A stretch of 64,000 bases of DNA from Bactrocera neohumeralis (lineage: Eukaryota > Arthropoda > Insecta > Diptera > Tephritidae), in the NCBI RefSeq assembly GCF_024586455.1, contig NC_065921.1, positions 63,489,528-63,553,527 on the forward strand. The letters run 5' to 3'. This document shows, piece by piece, positions 46,500 to 57,666 of this stretch. The position numbers and the translations under genes are program-made. The notes under the pieces are model-generated. The model was not told the DNA's origin, searched no databases, and saw only the letters and a list, made by a program, of their open reading frames with translations. How positions within the stretch are numbered: position 1 is the stretch's first letter; the number at the start of each line of letters is the position of its first letter.

Positions 46500-47570
46500 A
46501 GAAAACTTAAGCCAAATAAGTTAAGGACCAGATGGCATATCAGCAGATGTTATAAAAGGTAAAGCTGAAAATGGTTTAACGTTATGACAGAAATTTTGAA
46601 TTTTTGCCTCAAGGCCGGCTGGTCAGCATTGGGGGTAATTGAGAATGCCATAAGCAGTGTAGAAGTGTAGAGGATGCAAAAAACTCAGACGAGTTGTTTT
46701 ACTCGCCACCCGGACGTATGGAACGCCTTCAACAGCGCTCAATGGTCGAGACGTTAGAAGAAAGCTTTAAAATACCCACATATCTCGGTCTAATGTTGGG
46801 AGCTATTTAGAGAACTGAATCTTGCTGTTTAAAAACTCTGCGGGACCAAGATTCTTAAAGGACACGTTAGAAGTTGAGCAGGGATTAATTATCGGCCCAG
46901 ACTTTTAAAACGTTAGTTACGACGGCATATTAAGCCTCGATATCCCAGACGATACTTATCACATTGGTTACGCAAACGAAGTTAAACAAAGTGATGATCA
47001 GAGCACAAATGTGTCTTGACGCGTGAGGTCTAAAACTTGCCAACGAAAAACCGAACTGGTTTGGCTAACAAAGAAGCATATTCCGACAATAACATACATG
47101 AGGACAACAACAGATACTCTAACTACACAAAAGGTCTAAATTTAGAATCCAACACGCTGCGAAAGAGGCCTATAAAATAATTTTCCAACTTAACGGGTTG
47201 TTGGCCAACATCGGAGGATCGAGACAGGAAAAACGGAAGCTTTTAATGTCGACAGCACTGAATGTCTTGGTTTACAGAGCAGAGTTATGGGCAGACTTAT
47301 TGAGGAAATGACGCAAAGCCCTAGAAAAAGTGTATCGCACAGCTGCTTTAAAGGTAGTATTGGCGTACCGTACAGTTTCAGGCGAAGCTATGGGTAATAA
47401 ACGGAAGCACGGTCATCGATCTACTGGTATCAGAACGATAGAAATTATGGACGCTGAAGGAACAAGGAACAATTGGCACCACTACCAGAGAGGAAAACAA
47501 TGATACTTCGTAGATGAATGGTTAAAAAATCAATAACATGAAAGGGTGGTTCAACAGAAAGCATGGAGAG
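46500..47570 (+). mobile_element. Degenerate non-LTR reverse transcriptase (R1/I group)
   Basis: Plus-strand pieces in RT order: ILNFCLKAGW, then DVWNAFNSAQW (the palm motif VRNAFNSA), LKDTLEVEQGLIIGPDF (usual VPQGSVLGPLLW), then YDGILSLDIPDDTYHIGYANEV, in which YANEV stands in place of the catalytic YADDV. Further on, LMSTALNVLVYRAELWADLL and VYRTAALKVVLAYRTVSGEA match the thumb region of R1/I-group elements. Stops and frameshifts are frequent, so this is an old copy. Confidence 0.72.
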
Positions 47571-49084
47571 GTGAATTTTTATACTACACAGATGTTATCG
47601 GTCTACAGTTGTTTTAAGAAGTATTTATACAAAATGAGAAAAGTCGAATGGCACACAACGATGGGATCGAGGATGATATATATTTTGGGGCATACCATTG
47701 CTTTGACAACACAATGATGATGCAGAAGGGATTTTTCTCAACGCTCCCCGAAAAATAAAAATGTTCTATATTAAATAATGGGTTAGTAGGCAAAGTTTTG
47801 CGCCACAATTTTTTTCCTCTTTTTAACTAATTCTCATCTGACCTTAATTCAGAAATTATTTTCTCTTTTATGCTTTTAATTTTTAACGTTTGCAAAATCT
47901 GATTTTGGCGAAAATCTCTTCGCTTTGTAAAAAGCTGCCATATTCAGTTCACCAAATTCACATTAATTGCATTGAAAAACAATTTTAATGACATACGAAC
48001 ATACATTGACTTTCGAACTTTGCTGTACCTGGCTAGCACGCTAAATTCATTTCAACTGCGTAAATATAAATACAATAAATCTGTTTGAATGTCTAACTCC
48101 CTGCACCTCCTATGCCTTCGGTAATAATTTTGCAACACTTAACACAGAACAGCTGCTGTTGCCTCTTCATCGTCTTCTGTTACTGATTCTTCTTCTTCTT
48201 CCGCTTTAGTGAAGTTGTAGAAGAAGTAAAAGTTAGTTATGCTTCACTTAATCGCTACTCATCTCGGAAGCAGTCCAAGCCGACCAAACAACTAGACGGC
48301 CACGTAGCTAGACGGCCAGACAGATAGACCATTCGGCCGGCCGAGCGGCCAACCAACAAACAGCTGCACTTGATAAACTTCTTCCAAGCTGTTTAGCATT
48401 CAAATTAACCTCTCTGCTGTCGGACTATGCGGCATTGAGCTTTGTCAGGCGGACTGCCGTTATGTTTTGGAGGTGTGAGGTTAAACTGCCGTTTATGAAT
48501 CCATAGACCGGTACATACGTATGTATAGAGATCTTGCCACTTACCAGCATATGCATTTAATAGCTTCAAGATATACATATTTTACTTAACTGCGAAGAAG
48601 TCGCCAAAGTGTTTTTGATAAGGACGTTGAGCAATAGCAAGGATTCAGTGTGCTATGTGGAATGTGAAAACTTTTCAATGTCAGCTGAATGCGGTCGAAT
48701 TTCGGGTGTAAGCTTCCGTAGATTTGAATACAAAATGTTTATTACTGAGAGATAGGAGAGTATATATGGAATGAGAAACGCAGAAAGACAGAGCGGGAGA
48801 GGTGTGAAGTTACCAACTCCACATTAAGTATCAAATGTGGTTTGAGTAGTATTAATTTTCGGTTCTTGCTATCTCATCCTCATATCACAGAATTTTGTTA
48901 GCTAATGAAAACAAAAGTTCATCTCATGCAGATTCAATTCGAAAAGTTATTTTTTAATTTCATTAAACTTTCTTAATTTCTTTTTTCCTGTGTGTCATTC
49001 TCATTACAGCATGGTTTGCAGGGGCGTTCAACATGGTTGAATTAAAATATGAAAATGTAAAAAAGGAAGAAATGTTGATCTATT
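47571..49084. other. No gene recognised
   Basis: AT-rich except for 48120-48520, which is more GC-rich, with a CGGCCGGCCGAGCGGCC palindrome-like tract near 48336. No exon-like open frame and no recognisable element. Confidence 0.45.
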
Positions 49085-49400
49085 TTGCCATTTAGAGGCT
49101 GACCCTAACAGGGATCTCACTTTGACAACTCAGAGCGACGGTAGTGTGGTACCCTATGACTCCAGAACAACAGAGGAGAAAGTGGCTAGATATTTCCGCC
49201 TCACTCCCCTCTATACAATTTGCGTCCGACAAGATTTTTAGCCTTACTGTAAGAATGTCTATGAGACAATGCCCAGTAAGAACTCCTAAGACAGCGGAAA
49301 AATGAAATTTGCTAAAGACACGTAGTTCAGTGGATTTTCTACGTTCTTCTCTAGATCAAAAGGATTTTGCACAGAGCGGATCGTCGACCAATGCTAGACG
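49085..49400 (-). mobile_element. Non-LTR ORF2 C-terminal remnant
   Basis: The minus strand reads FHFSAVLGVLTGHCLIDILTV, then RLKILSDANC, and then SSHFLLCCSGV. The LTGHC-x9-KIL spacing followed by a HFL--C zinc-ligand pattern is the C-terminal region of RNase H-bearing non-LTR elements; compare LLTGHCRIGVHAVILRIL at 17.4 kb. Only about 300 bp is recognisable, so the assignment rests on this motif. Confidence 0.5.
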
Positions 49401-49769
49401 GACATATATTGATAAAGCGCTTTGAGTCTATTAAAACTCTTTTTTGTGTGGAATAATTTAATTTCCGGCTAACTCCCCTGGAAGACTTAAGGAATGAAAT
49501 CCAAGTTGTTTCAACCATAAACAGAAGAAAGAAATGAGAATATTCTACCATGTCTTCTTCCAGGTAACATCGATAAATGCTTCTACTTACCGATTCAAAG
49601 AGGATTACATTCTCGAAATAACAGGCCTTGGCGAGATAAATCCAGGTAATTTCGATAACGTATAACCGTCTGTTGTGTGAATTGGACACCTGTTGTGGGT
49701 ATGGAGCATGATAGACAGTAAAATTGATGTGTAAAACTATAGTGATCTTAGCATCGTCGATGTGGATTT
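49401..49769. other. No gene recognised
   Basis: A 143-codon minus-strand frame extends from the preceding remnant through this stretch, but its translation shows no domain. Confidence 0.35.
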
Positions 49770-50085
49770 TTGTACCAATCATCTACAGGCCCAAAACGGG
49801 AAACTATGTGCTCACCGAATATTCTCTCTATAAATCCATTGATTGATGCGATGTATGGGTGTGGCGCCGTCTTATTGAAACCAAATGTCGATTATCCATA
49901 GTCTTCGTATTTGGTACACTCAGAGAATTGCAATGTAATACATTTTTGTTACTCTGGCTGATTTTATCAGTTTGGTTCATGTGTATATAGAACCGTTTGT
50001 CAGAAACAAAGAACACATGTGTTTCGTTTCGAAATTTTCCATTTGTGCTCGTCATCAAAGTTGATACATACATTTTTATCCGAGT
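49770..50085 (-). pseudogene. Tc1/mariner transposase remnant (family of the 37.6-kb copy)
   Basis: The minus strand encodes FFVSDKRFYIHMNQTDKISQ, an altered first catalytic block (usual FSDEAHFWLNGYVNKQN). After a gap it continues with WFQ, stop, DGATP, then HTSHQSMDL and FGEHIVSRFGPVDD over two frame changes. The second catalytic Asp (DGA) is present. The middle and the C-terminus are missing. Confidence 0.65.
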
Positions 50086-51264
50086 ATGTCTAACATGATT
50101 GGAATCATTACTCAAGTAATTGATCGGTTCGATTGAAGCAATCATCGCAACGAACTAAGCTGATATGATTTGATTTGAACCGAAGTCAGATATACTCTTT
50201 ACTCGATCGTTATTGCTGATCAACAATGGGGTGTATGATCAGCTAAGTTCATTTAATTGTACTTTCGACCCGAGTGTTTGATCTGACTTAATCGTACTCG
50301 TTGCAGTTCTCTGGTTCTCACTCATGACCCTTCAAATACCTGCTTCTTTAGAATTAATACTCTTTCAAACAGTAAACGTTAAATCTACATTAAAGAGTAT
50401 TCGAATTCTCTATCAAATTTGACTTCAAATCAAAAATTTTGAAAAGAAAGATGTTTTATGGAAGCGAGTTATGAATCTTATCTACCATAAATTGAAAATG
50501 ATAAAAGAGCGGGGCTTTGAGAGGTGAATCAATCCAAGAAATGATTGGATAAAGTGCATATTTATGGTAGATTTGAACTATGCTGCATCGGTCTAACAGA
50601 AGCTTTAAAATATAGTTTATTTCGCAACCAGAAAATTTTGAAATCCGTATATGCTGGGTAGAGATTGAGCGTCGTTCAAAAAAAAGATAGCCCAAAGTTC
50701 TAGTAAAGATTTTATACTTCTAGGTGTCTTTCTCGGTTGTTTCTATTTTAGTTTTCTGAATCACCGTTATCGTGCATGTAGACATATGTAATTGTATCCA
50801 GAAGCGATTCATGTTTTTAGGGACCCCATAAAGAACCGGTTTTTCCAAATAGGGATCATATGATAAGTATCGTTTCGGCCATTGTAATATCTCATAATTT
50901 GTAATATTTTTTTTTCATTGTATTAAGTAATGTTTACAATGTCATCATAGAAAGATATAGGCAAGAACAACGTTGACAACTGATTCAATTTTTTTTATCA
51001 AAATAATCGTTCTCCAATTGGAACTCATCGTACGCTTTTGCCATTTTATGGTCGAAACAATCGTCCACCTGTGCTCGCTATTCTCCGAGTTGTTGGAAAT
51101 GCGTACATTTTCTTAATATAATGTTCAAGTGTCAATAAGTGAAACTCTTAAAGTAATGAGAATGCCACAATTTGTCGATTCCAAGACGCTCTCTAGAGTT
51201 CATTCTGTCTCAAATTACAACCTAGCGAATTTTGAGAAAGGATTTATGTTTGCATAAAAATAAT
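50086..51264. other. No gene recognised
   Basis: AT-rich DNA. 51130-51260 could hold a badly decayed upstream part of the transposase remnant that follows, but I cannot align it by eye. Short frames elsewhere lack domains. Confidence 0.4.
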
Positions 51265-51660
51265 TCTTATAGTTTGGTGTGGGTTGTGGTCTGGTTGAAG
51301 CATCGGTCCATACTTCTTTCGAAACGAAGCTGGTGACACCGTTAATGTCATCAGAGAACAGTATAGATCGATCATAATCTAGTTTTTATAGCCGCAATTG
51401 GAAGAAAGTGATCCTAGCAGCATCTGGTTCAAACAAACGTGCAAGAACCGAATTATTGCGAGAAAAGTTTCGAGATTCGATTCTTTCAAGAATTTGTCAC
51501 ATTGAACGACCTCCAAGAAGTTGGGATTTAACACCATTAGACTACTTCTTGTAGTGGTTATTTGAAGTCATTGGTCTTTAGCAATAAACCAGATTCTCTT
51601 CAAGCTTAAGTAAACAATATTGTACGTGCTCTTCATGACATACTATACGCCTTGACGGAT
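51265..51660 (+). pseudogene. Tc1/mariner transposase remnant
   Basis: The plus strand reads VWCGLWSG, then IGPYFFRNEAGDTVNVIREQ and YRSII, then PQLEESDPSSIWFKQ. Here the DGA of the second catalytic block is lost. In another frame PPRSWDLTPLDYFL carries the third catalytic Asp, followed by a stop and a short tail. It is the same family as the copy at 37.6 kb; the N-terminal half is not recognisable. Confidence 0.68.
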
Positions 51661-51871
51661 GGAAAAGTACTCAAAAATTGGGTTAATCGAATTCGTTCCT
51701 GCAAAAGAAGTAGTGGATGCCATTCGAATGATGTTATATTCAGAACATAATCGATCGATTATATTTAACATAAATAAAAAATATTTGCTTTTCCTTAGCA
51801 ATCAGTGTGTGTGTTTTTTTTGTTTTAAGAAATCGTATCGTTCTTATTGGAAAATCTGAACTGAACTATCG

Positions 51872-52293
51872 GAATAAAGTGGGTTATTGCCTAAGGCAAT
51901 GACGTAAGCTCCGAAGAAATAGTTCAGATCGGGTTACTTTATTGGCGTTGACACCACTTACGCGGTTACAGTCGAGTTCACAACAGCGTACCAGTCGTTC
52001 TTTCTTTTCGCCGTTTGCATATAGCTTATAGTTGTCATATAAACTGAACGACCAGAACCAAGTTTTTGTAGGGAAAACATTTTTATTTGATAATGTATTT
52101 TCACGAAATTTGGCATGGCTTGATCTCTAAGTCAGTGGTACAATATTTCAGTAAATTTTTGAGTTCGGAATACTATAGCATATTACTGCCATATGCGGCC
52201 GATGAAAGTCAAGCTCTTATATGGAAACTTTTTTAGTTTGTGATGGGTATTCAAGCTTCGGTATAAGCGAAGTTAACGTTTTTTCTTGTTTTG
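51872..52293 (+). repeat. Second copy of the 3.7-kb dispersed fly repeat, with a nested insertion
   Basis: Shares TCCGAAGAAAT-GTTCAGATCGG, ATAAACTGAACGA-C-GAA, CACGAAATTTGGCATGG and the right end (AAGCTTCGG...CGAAGTTAACGTTTTTTC) with 3668-4454. It lacks the left hairpin end. A 71-bp RTE piece interrupts it at 51942-52012. Confidence 0.7.
51942..52012 (-). mobile_element. 71-bp RTE 3'-end insertion
   Basis: Matches the terminal part of the RTE copies at 29.6 and 63.5 kb (TTGGCGT-GACA-C-CTTA, GCGGTTA-AGTCGAGTT, CCAGTCGTTCTTTCTTTTCG). It sits inside the dispersed repeat, separating GATCGGGTTAC from GCATATAGC, which are nearly adjacent at 4.34 kb. It is an extremely 5'-truncated, younger insertion. 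Confidence 0.75.
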
Positions 52294-53889
52294 AGAATTA
52301 TATATTGCAAATTAATGGAATTGCATATTGGTTTAGTTAAAACACATTTTGGAATTATTGTATACAGTTTCAGGGTATTTGATTTCTATCGCATAAAAAT
52401 ATTTGCTGAAATTTGTTTTGCTGTGCAAAGTAATAAATAGTATAAGAACTGTTTCGTATAGAAGACTGGTACTGGGTCGATGATTTTAGAGATTGAAATC
52501 ACTATATGGTCAGTGCCGTTATGTAACTGTAAATTTACTGTAATTTTTGAATTTTTGCACTTATAACGGTCAATCGGTACTTCTTTTCCTTATATTATTG
52601 CACTTTCCCCCACTAACCGACACGCCAGAGCCAATAGCTTGTTCGCTTATTAACCCTGCTCTGTTGACTGCATTGTGGCTTAAATGGTTTTTGCGAAGCT
52701 CTTGCATTTTCCATGAATCCACAATGGCCGCATTAGCTTTCTTAAAGTTGCTGCAAGTGAATTGCCAAAGTTGTTAGCCAAACTAGGCAGCAGTGATACT
52801 TCTGGCAACATCGAGAGAGGGGGTTGCAGCAGAGAAGGCAGTAGCAGAGTCGGCAGCAGTGTTAGTAGGTGCAGGCGCTGTATTCATATTACATGCAGCG
52901 ATGGCGTCGGTGGTGTCAATGTGACCACAATAACAACTACAGCAATATTTGCTGACAAACTTTCTGCCACTTTCAATTGTTGTGGCGAAGACTTTTCCAT
53001 GGATAGATACTTTGTCGTCGCCGTCGAACTGTCAGCCTGCGTTGAGTTTTTTGTATGTCTGCAGCATCATTGCACTCTCCTAAGCTTGTTACTTGGGCCT
53101 TCTCGGGTTTTTGTTGTTCTTCCCTTTGTTTTTGTTGCAGCCTTTGAGCTGCTTAGAGGATATTTATTCCTCGAAACTTCCTTATTTGCGCACAAAGTTG
53201 CTGCTTTGTTGGTGCTGCAGCTGCACCGCTATTAACCTCTTCTATCTCCTGCTCGTTTTTGTAGTTGTTCGCAGTAGTTGTATTTGTTTGTTGAGATGCC
53301 TGCATCTTTATCTTACAATGCCCAGTTGATTTGTTGTTGTATGACGACGACTTGTTGTTGTTGTTTAGTTGCTCCTTTGAGTGCCTGCAATCGACATAAA
53401 TAATTCATTATTGCCGCCCAGTTGCACATAAATCAAAAAGCCACATCGGTGCGCGCTTGTGTGTGTGTGTGTGTGCTTTGAATGGCGGAGTATTACTGCT
53501 TCACATGGGTATGTACGTAGGTGTGTTTGTGTTTATTGTCACATGCAAAACATTACTTTAAGATGCCGCAATGACTATGCAGATTGCGCCTTATGCGCCT
53601 CTACACGCATGAATTTGCATATTTGCATTTGTGTGTGTGACAAAGAAAATTGTCATCAGTTACACCTGCAGCGTCGCTTTCATAGAGCGATGCTGTAAGC
53701 GTTGAAGGCTGGGGTGGGGGCATGTGGCTAATATTGCATATACAGGGTTCACTATTTGGGTCTTGTTAAATAAATGATAAAAATGTCATGATCATCACAC
53801 CTTATAAAATACTGTGTTGTTTGAGAACTTAACACTTCGACGTTTACAGGATATTGATCTAGGTTAAGTTAGATTTTTGATCCCCAAGA
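52294..53889. other. No gene recognised; TTG/CTG-rich block
   Basis: 52740-53400 is less AT-rich and full of TTGTTG, GCAGCAG and CTGC runs, with a 157-codon plus-strand frame (52762-53235) that lacks a domain. Read on the minus strand the same DNA is CAA/CAG-rich, like the opa-type stretches of fly regulatory genes, but stops interrupt it. A GT microsatellite lies at 53459-53475. Confidence 0.4.
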
Positions 53890-54740
53890 TTTAAATAATT
53901 CTTTATGAAACCAATACAAAACCCCTTGAAGAAGCGCTTTGTACCTATCACAAATCTGCGTAGGTGCTTTATTTCCATTTCCGGGATTTCAACTGAATGT
54001 CTAAAAGTGCGATAATCCAAGGCATTTTAGCCTTGAACTTTTAAGTGTGGAATATGGAAAAATTGTAAATCTTAGCTCTTGAATTCTGATCGAACAGTGT
54101 GCAATTCGAACTCCTACAACCATTGAAAAGTGAATTTTGCTTAGAACGAAGAGCTCACTTGAATATATCTCAATATTTGCTTTGTGTCAGGTCCTTCTGA
54201 ATGCACAGTCGCTAGTAACTGTCTATCACTTGCCGAACTCGTCTGATGCTGAAATATTCGGCAGTGAACCGAAAGAAGCTGGATTAGCCCCTACCCGGTG
54301 CCAATCTACAACTTATGAGACAGAAAAACTTAACTTGGCGAACTCATCAGCCTTGCAGTTTTCTACAATTTCATTGTGGCACCCAAACCAGTCTAATCTT
54401 GAAGTAACTCGATGGCAGAGATAAGAAGTGTGGACATTTTTCCTGTAGTCTTAAGCGTACGGTCAGCGAGCGAGGCGCAATCGCTCTGCTGCTACCTTAA
54501 TGTCAGCCATTTCACTTGGTAGTCTAGGTACCGCTTCAGTAATCGACTGAAAGACACAACCTGGCGAGTTTATCAACCAGGCAATTTCCTACAATTTCTA
54601 TGTGGCATCCAAAACTGTTTAATCTTGAAGTAACTCGATGGCAGAGATAAGAAGTCTAGACATCGCTTCACTAGTCTTGAGCGTACAGTTAGCGAGCTTA
54701 GGATTCGTCGACCTACTATGCAACTGAATAATCACCACTT
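53890..54740 (-). mobile_element. Non-LTR RNase H remnant, copy 2, with a 226-bp internal duplication
   Basis: On the minus strand, 54420-54310 reads SRLDWFGCHNEIVENCKADE and FAKLSFSVS, matching the last RNase H block (WVPGHSGIPGNCKADELAK). The landmarks GTAGGTGCTTTAT, CTGAATGTCT, CCATTGAAAAGTGAA and GAAGTAACTCGATGGCAGAG occur in the same order as at 33.9-34.5 kb. The GAAGTAACTCGATGGCAGAG segment with its surroundings occurs twice (54401 and 54627), so about 226 bp is tandemly duplicated. Inactive. Confidence 0.65.
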
Positions 54741-55779
54741 TGTAGGAGGCTGCGCTCCATAGCAGTCGATCTACTGCTATCTTAAGCCACTTCCCTTTGT
54801 AGAAGTTGCAATGGTCATGAAGCTTGAAACTAAAGTTAATTGATAAGTAGTTACCAAAAGTGGACTCCTTCACCGCGGAGTGTTGGTTGATCCATCTTCT
54901 ACAACTCCGCCCCTTCCATTTCTCCACCGATAATATGTGAACAGAGTAAAGAGTGCCAGGGCTGGGTTCGGCTACTTGGTAGTCCAAGTATTCTGGAATG
55001 AAAGCAACGGGTGTGTGGATTTGAGAGTGCACAGGATCGCAGTTATTTGAGTACCCAGCTTCTCGTGAGTAAGTATATATAAACAGTAATTCAATTTAAA
55101 AGTGTTTCATTTGAAACCTGATAAACTCCTACAAAATTGATACAAAATGCATTAAAAGCTAGCAATGCAATTGATGAGTCCTGCTTTTAATATCCGAACG
55201 ATTTGCAATTTTTGGCCGATATCGATGCCGATTAAACGGTTGGACTCTGCCTTGTATGTCATCGCAATAAATGTTCTACCATATTTCGGTCGTTACACAT
55301 CACCGCTTCATTTTGCTCGCAGATAACGGGCTGCCTCTATGTATTTATCTTTTGTGCTGTATAATTCGCTGCTCATTTTGATTTCGATTTTGCGATGCAT
55401 AATCTTCAACTCAATACGATGGGAAAGCGTTCAACCATGTCAAAAAGATAACAGTTTGCTTAAACAGCTATTAAGTTCGTTCATGATTGTTTGATTGAAA
55501 AATGAATAGTCAAACTGAATGTTATCGGTGGAGGAAATTATTTCGCTGCTAATGTATAAATCTTTTTTCGGTTTGCTCCCTTAATCGATAATATTGATAT
55601 CTCTCTCGAACTTGTGACTGATTTTCCTTTTTCGTGACAAGTCTGTTTCAAAATTGTAGGCAATTACTGAAGGAATTTTCAAAAAATTAATGCATTTGTA
55701 ATTCTACCGGTGTATCGGTATGAAAGTTTCGTGAAAATTAAATACCAATTTTGAATTAGAAAATAAAAAAAAATTTCTC
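54741..55779. other. No gene recognised
   Basis: AT-rich. A minus-strand frame extends to 55032 from the preceding remnant without a known domain. 55680-55780 may contain the 3' end of the following mariner. Confidence 0.4.
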
Positions 55780-56660
55780 AAAGTATTGACCATTGCTTTT
55801 TACACATTTTGACCACTTTTCTGGCAATTTGTGGAGACTATGCCAAAACAGTCACACACCCAATTTTCAACTTCTGCTTAGGAATCGAATTTTTGGTTAG
55901 CCAATGTTTGTCCCCTCGATGAAAAAAATGGTAATCGAAAGGGGTCAACTAGCTTCCAGCCAAGTATTCTCATTGTATCCTGAACCGAATTTGCTTTGTG
56001 TTTACATTGCATTGTTGTGTAGCAAAGATACTTTGCCTTGCCTTTTGGCTTTTTCTCATCGTTTTTTAATCAATAAATGGTTCAAATTGATCATTTGTTG
56101 TGTGTTGCGATAAATGTTTATAGTTTTACCAGGTTTGAGAAGCTCATGATGTACTACATCCTTCTGATCCCACGACATACAGAGCATTGCATTCGTGCTT
56201 GATGGTTGTCTCGGGTTAATCAATGATTTTCGCCATAAAATAAATCCATTTTTCATCGCCAGTGACAAACTGATATTCTTTCGCAAGTTCACAAGTATTT
56301 GATCGGTTTTCCATTCCATTTCATTTGTCTTTCAGTCAATTCATGTGGCACCCATTTTTCACACATTTAAATCTTTCCCATAGCTTTTAAACGGTTTGAA
56401 ATTGTTTGTTGTGCAACCTTAAACGTGGTTGTAATTTGCTTTTGACTCAAAGTATTATCTTCATTAAATTTTACTTGCTGTTCGACGCCTTCAAACTTTT
56501 TTGGTGGTCTTCCAAGGTTGTCATTCAAAATCTTTACCGCCGTATGCCTCGATAAGCATTCGAAGCGACTCTGCAGTGCATTTCTTGAAATGCTATTGTG
56601 GGGGAAAAATAGTAAGACTTCGTTCATAGTTTTAAATTTCTTAATTAATTCCCCTTGACC
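55780..56660 (-). pseudogene. Mariner transposase A, frameshifted and active-site mutated
   Basis: The minus strand runs from FNEDNTLSQKQITTTFKVAQ and ISNRLKAMGKI (second helix-turn-helix) through FVTGDEKWIYFMAK (first catalytic Asp) and MLCMSWDQKDVVHHELLKPG to MINLNHLLIKKR. Then GKVSLLHNNA carries Asn where the family has Asp (usual LLHDNARPHTA), so the second catalytic residue is lost. TPFDYHFF holds the third Asp and VKMCKKQWSI-like sequence the C-terminus. At least three frame changes. The pattern is that of mariners with the GDEKWIYF and ELLKPGETIN signatures. Confidence 0.8.
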
Positions 56661-57055
56661 ACAATACAATTGTACCAAAGCTTTTTTCCAATCCTCGAAA
56701 TTGTTGTTAAAGTCAATTTCCGGAAGATACTTCAGTGCGCATAGCGTTTAAAGCCTTCAATAGATCCTAAATGGTTTCCCCGGAGCGGTCGTTTGAATTT
56801 GCTGAATAGCTAGAAATCACACGGAGCTAAATTAGGCGCAGCATAATATTGGTTAAAAATTTGGCAAAAAGCTCACAGAGAATCAATGCAATATTCCACG
56901 GTGCATTATCGTGGTGCAAAAACCAAGAGTTGTCGTCCCATAATTCCGACCTCTTTTTACGATTAGCTTCACATAAACGAGTGTTTTGTTCAAACAGTAT
57001 TCCTTGTTGACAGTTTGATGGAAAGTAATTTGGACTGCATTATACCTCGAACAGA
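56661..57055 (-). pseudogene. Mariner transposase B, C-terminal part
   Basis: The minus strand begins KKRSELWDDNSWFLHHDNAPWNIAL-like sequence near 56960, with the second catalytic Asp in HHDNAP and a LFAKFLTNIM stretch after it. It ends with NNFEDWKKALVQLYCGQGE (about 56710-56645), the family's C-terminal FEDWKKRW--C pattern. The third catalytic block is not recognisable. Its sequence differs from mariner A, which starts right behind it on the same strand, so two mariner subfamilies abut here. Confidence 0.65.
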
Positions 57056-57444
57056 GCGTAATTTTTGATAACGGTAGGAGTGTAGGTGGGTGTGGTGGAT
57101 GACTAACGACGCACTTAAGTGTTTAGGAGGCTCATTGTAAAACCACCGGAACTAAAATCTCCTCACTCTATTATCTCCTTTCTGAACTAATACTTACGAA
57201 GTTCACAGAATCTAAAATTTTTATTTTTATATGTCATCATCCTTTATTTCTTCCTCCTTTGTTAGAGCCTGATTGTTGGGTGGTGTATGTTCTTGTGAAT
57301 TCATCTGCTTCACAGTAACCGGGAATATCACTTCATCCTGGAATTCATAGCAGGCTTATTGTGAATAAATAAATAAATCAAGAAACTCTTTCAGTATCAA
57401 TGATGAAATCATAAAACACTTTAGTCATTTCAAACCACTGTCTG
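57056..57444. other. No gene recognised
   Basis: A short AT-rich spacer between the mariner remnants and the 3' end of the R1-clade element. Confidence 0.45.
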
Positions 57445-57666
57445 TTTTTTTTTATAGTAGGAGGAAGCATCGAAAGCCGGAGTGCGGGACTTTAATCCGC
57501 TAAACCTAACCTACTCCCACCTCATGTCTCTCCCACGGGACCACTAGACAAAGTATTACTTCATGGGAGAGAAGAAGACGTTTAAGTCTCCTCTATTGCA
57601 CGGACTGACTGACGCCTAATCTGTTCTAAATGTCTCAATTTTGTCATAATTAGATTTGCCGCTCTG

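Noticed and set aside
52762..53235. 157-codon plus-strand frame with Cys-rich and hydrophobic parts
   Set aside because: Its composition follows from TTG/CTG repeats, and there is no recognisable family.
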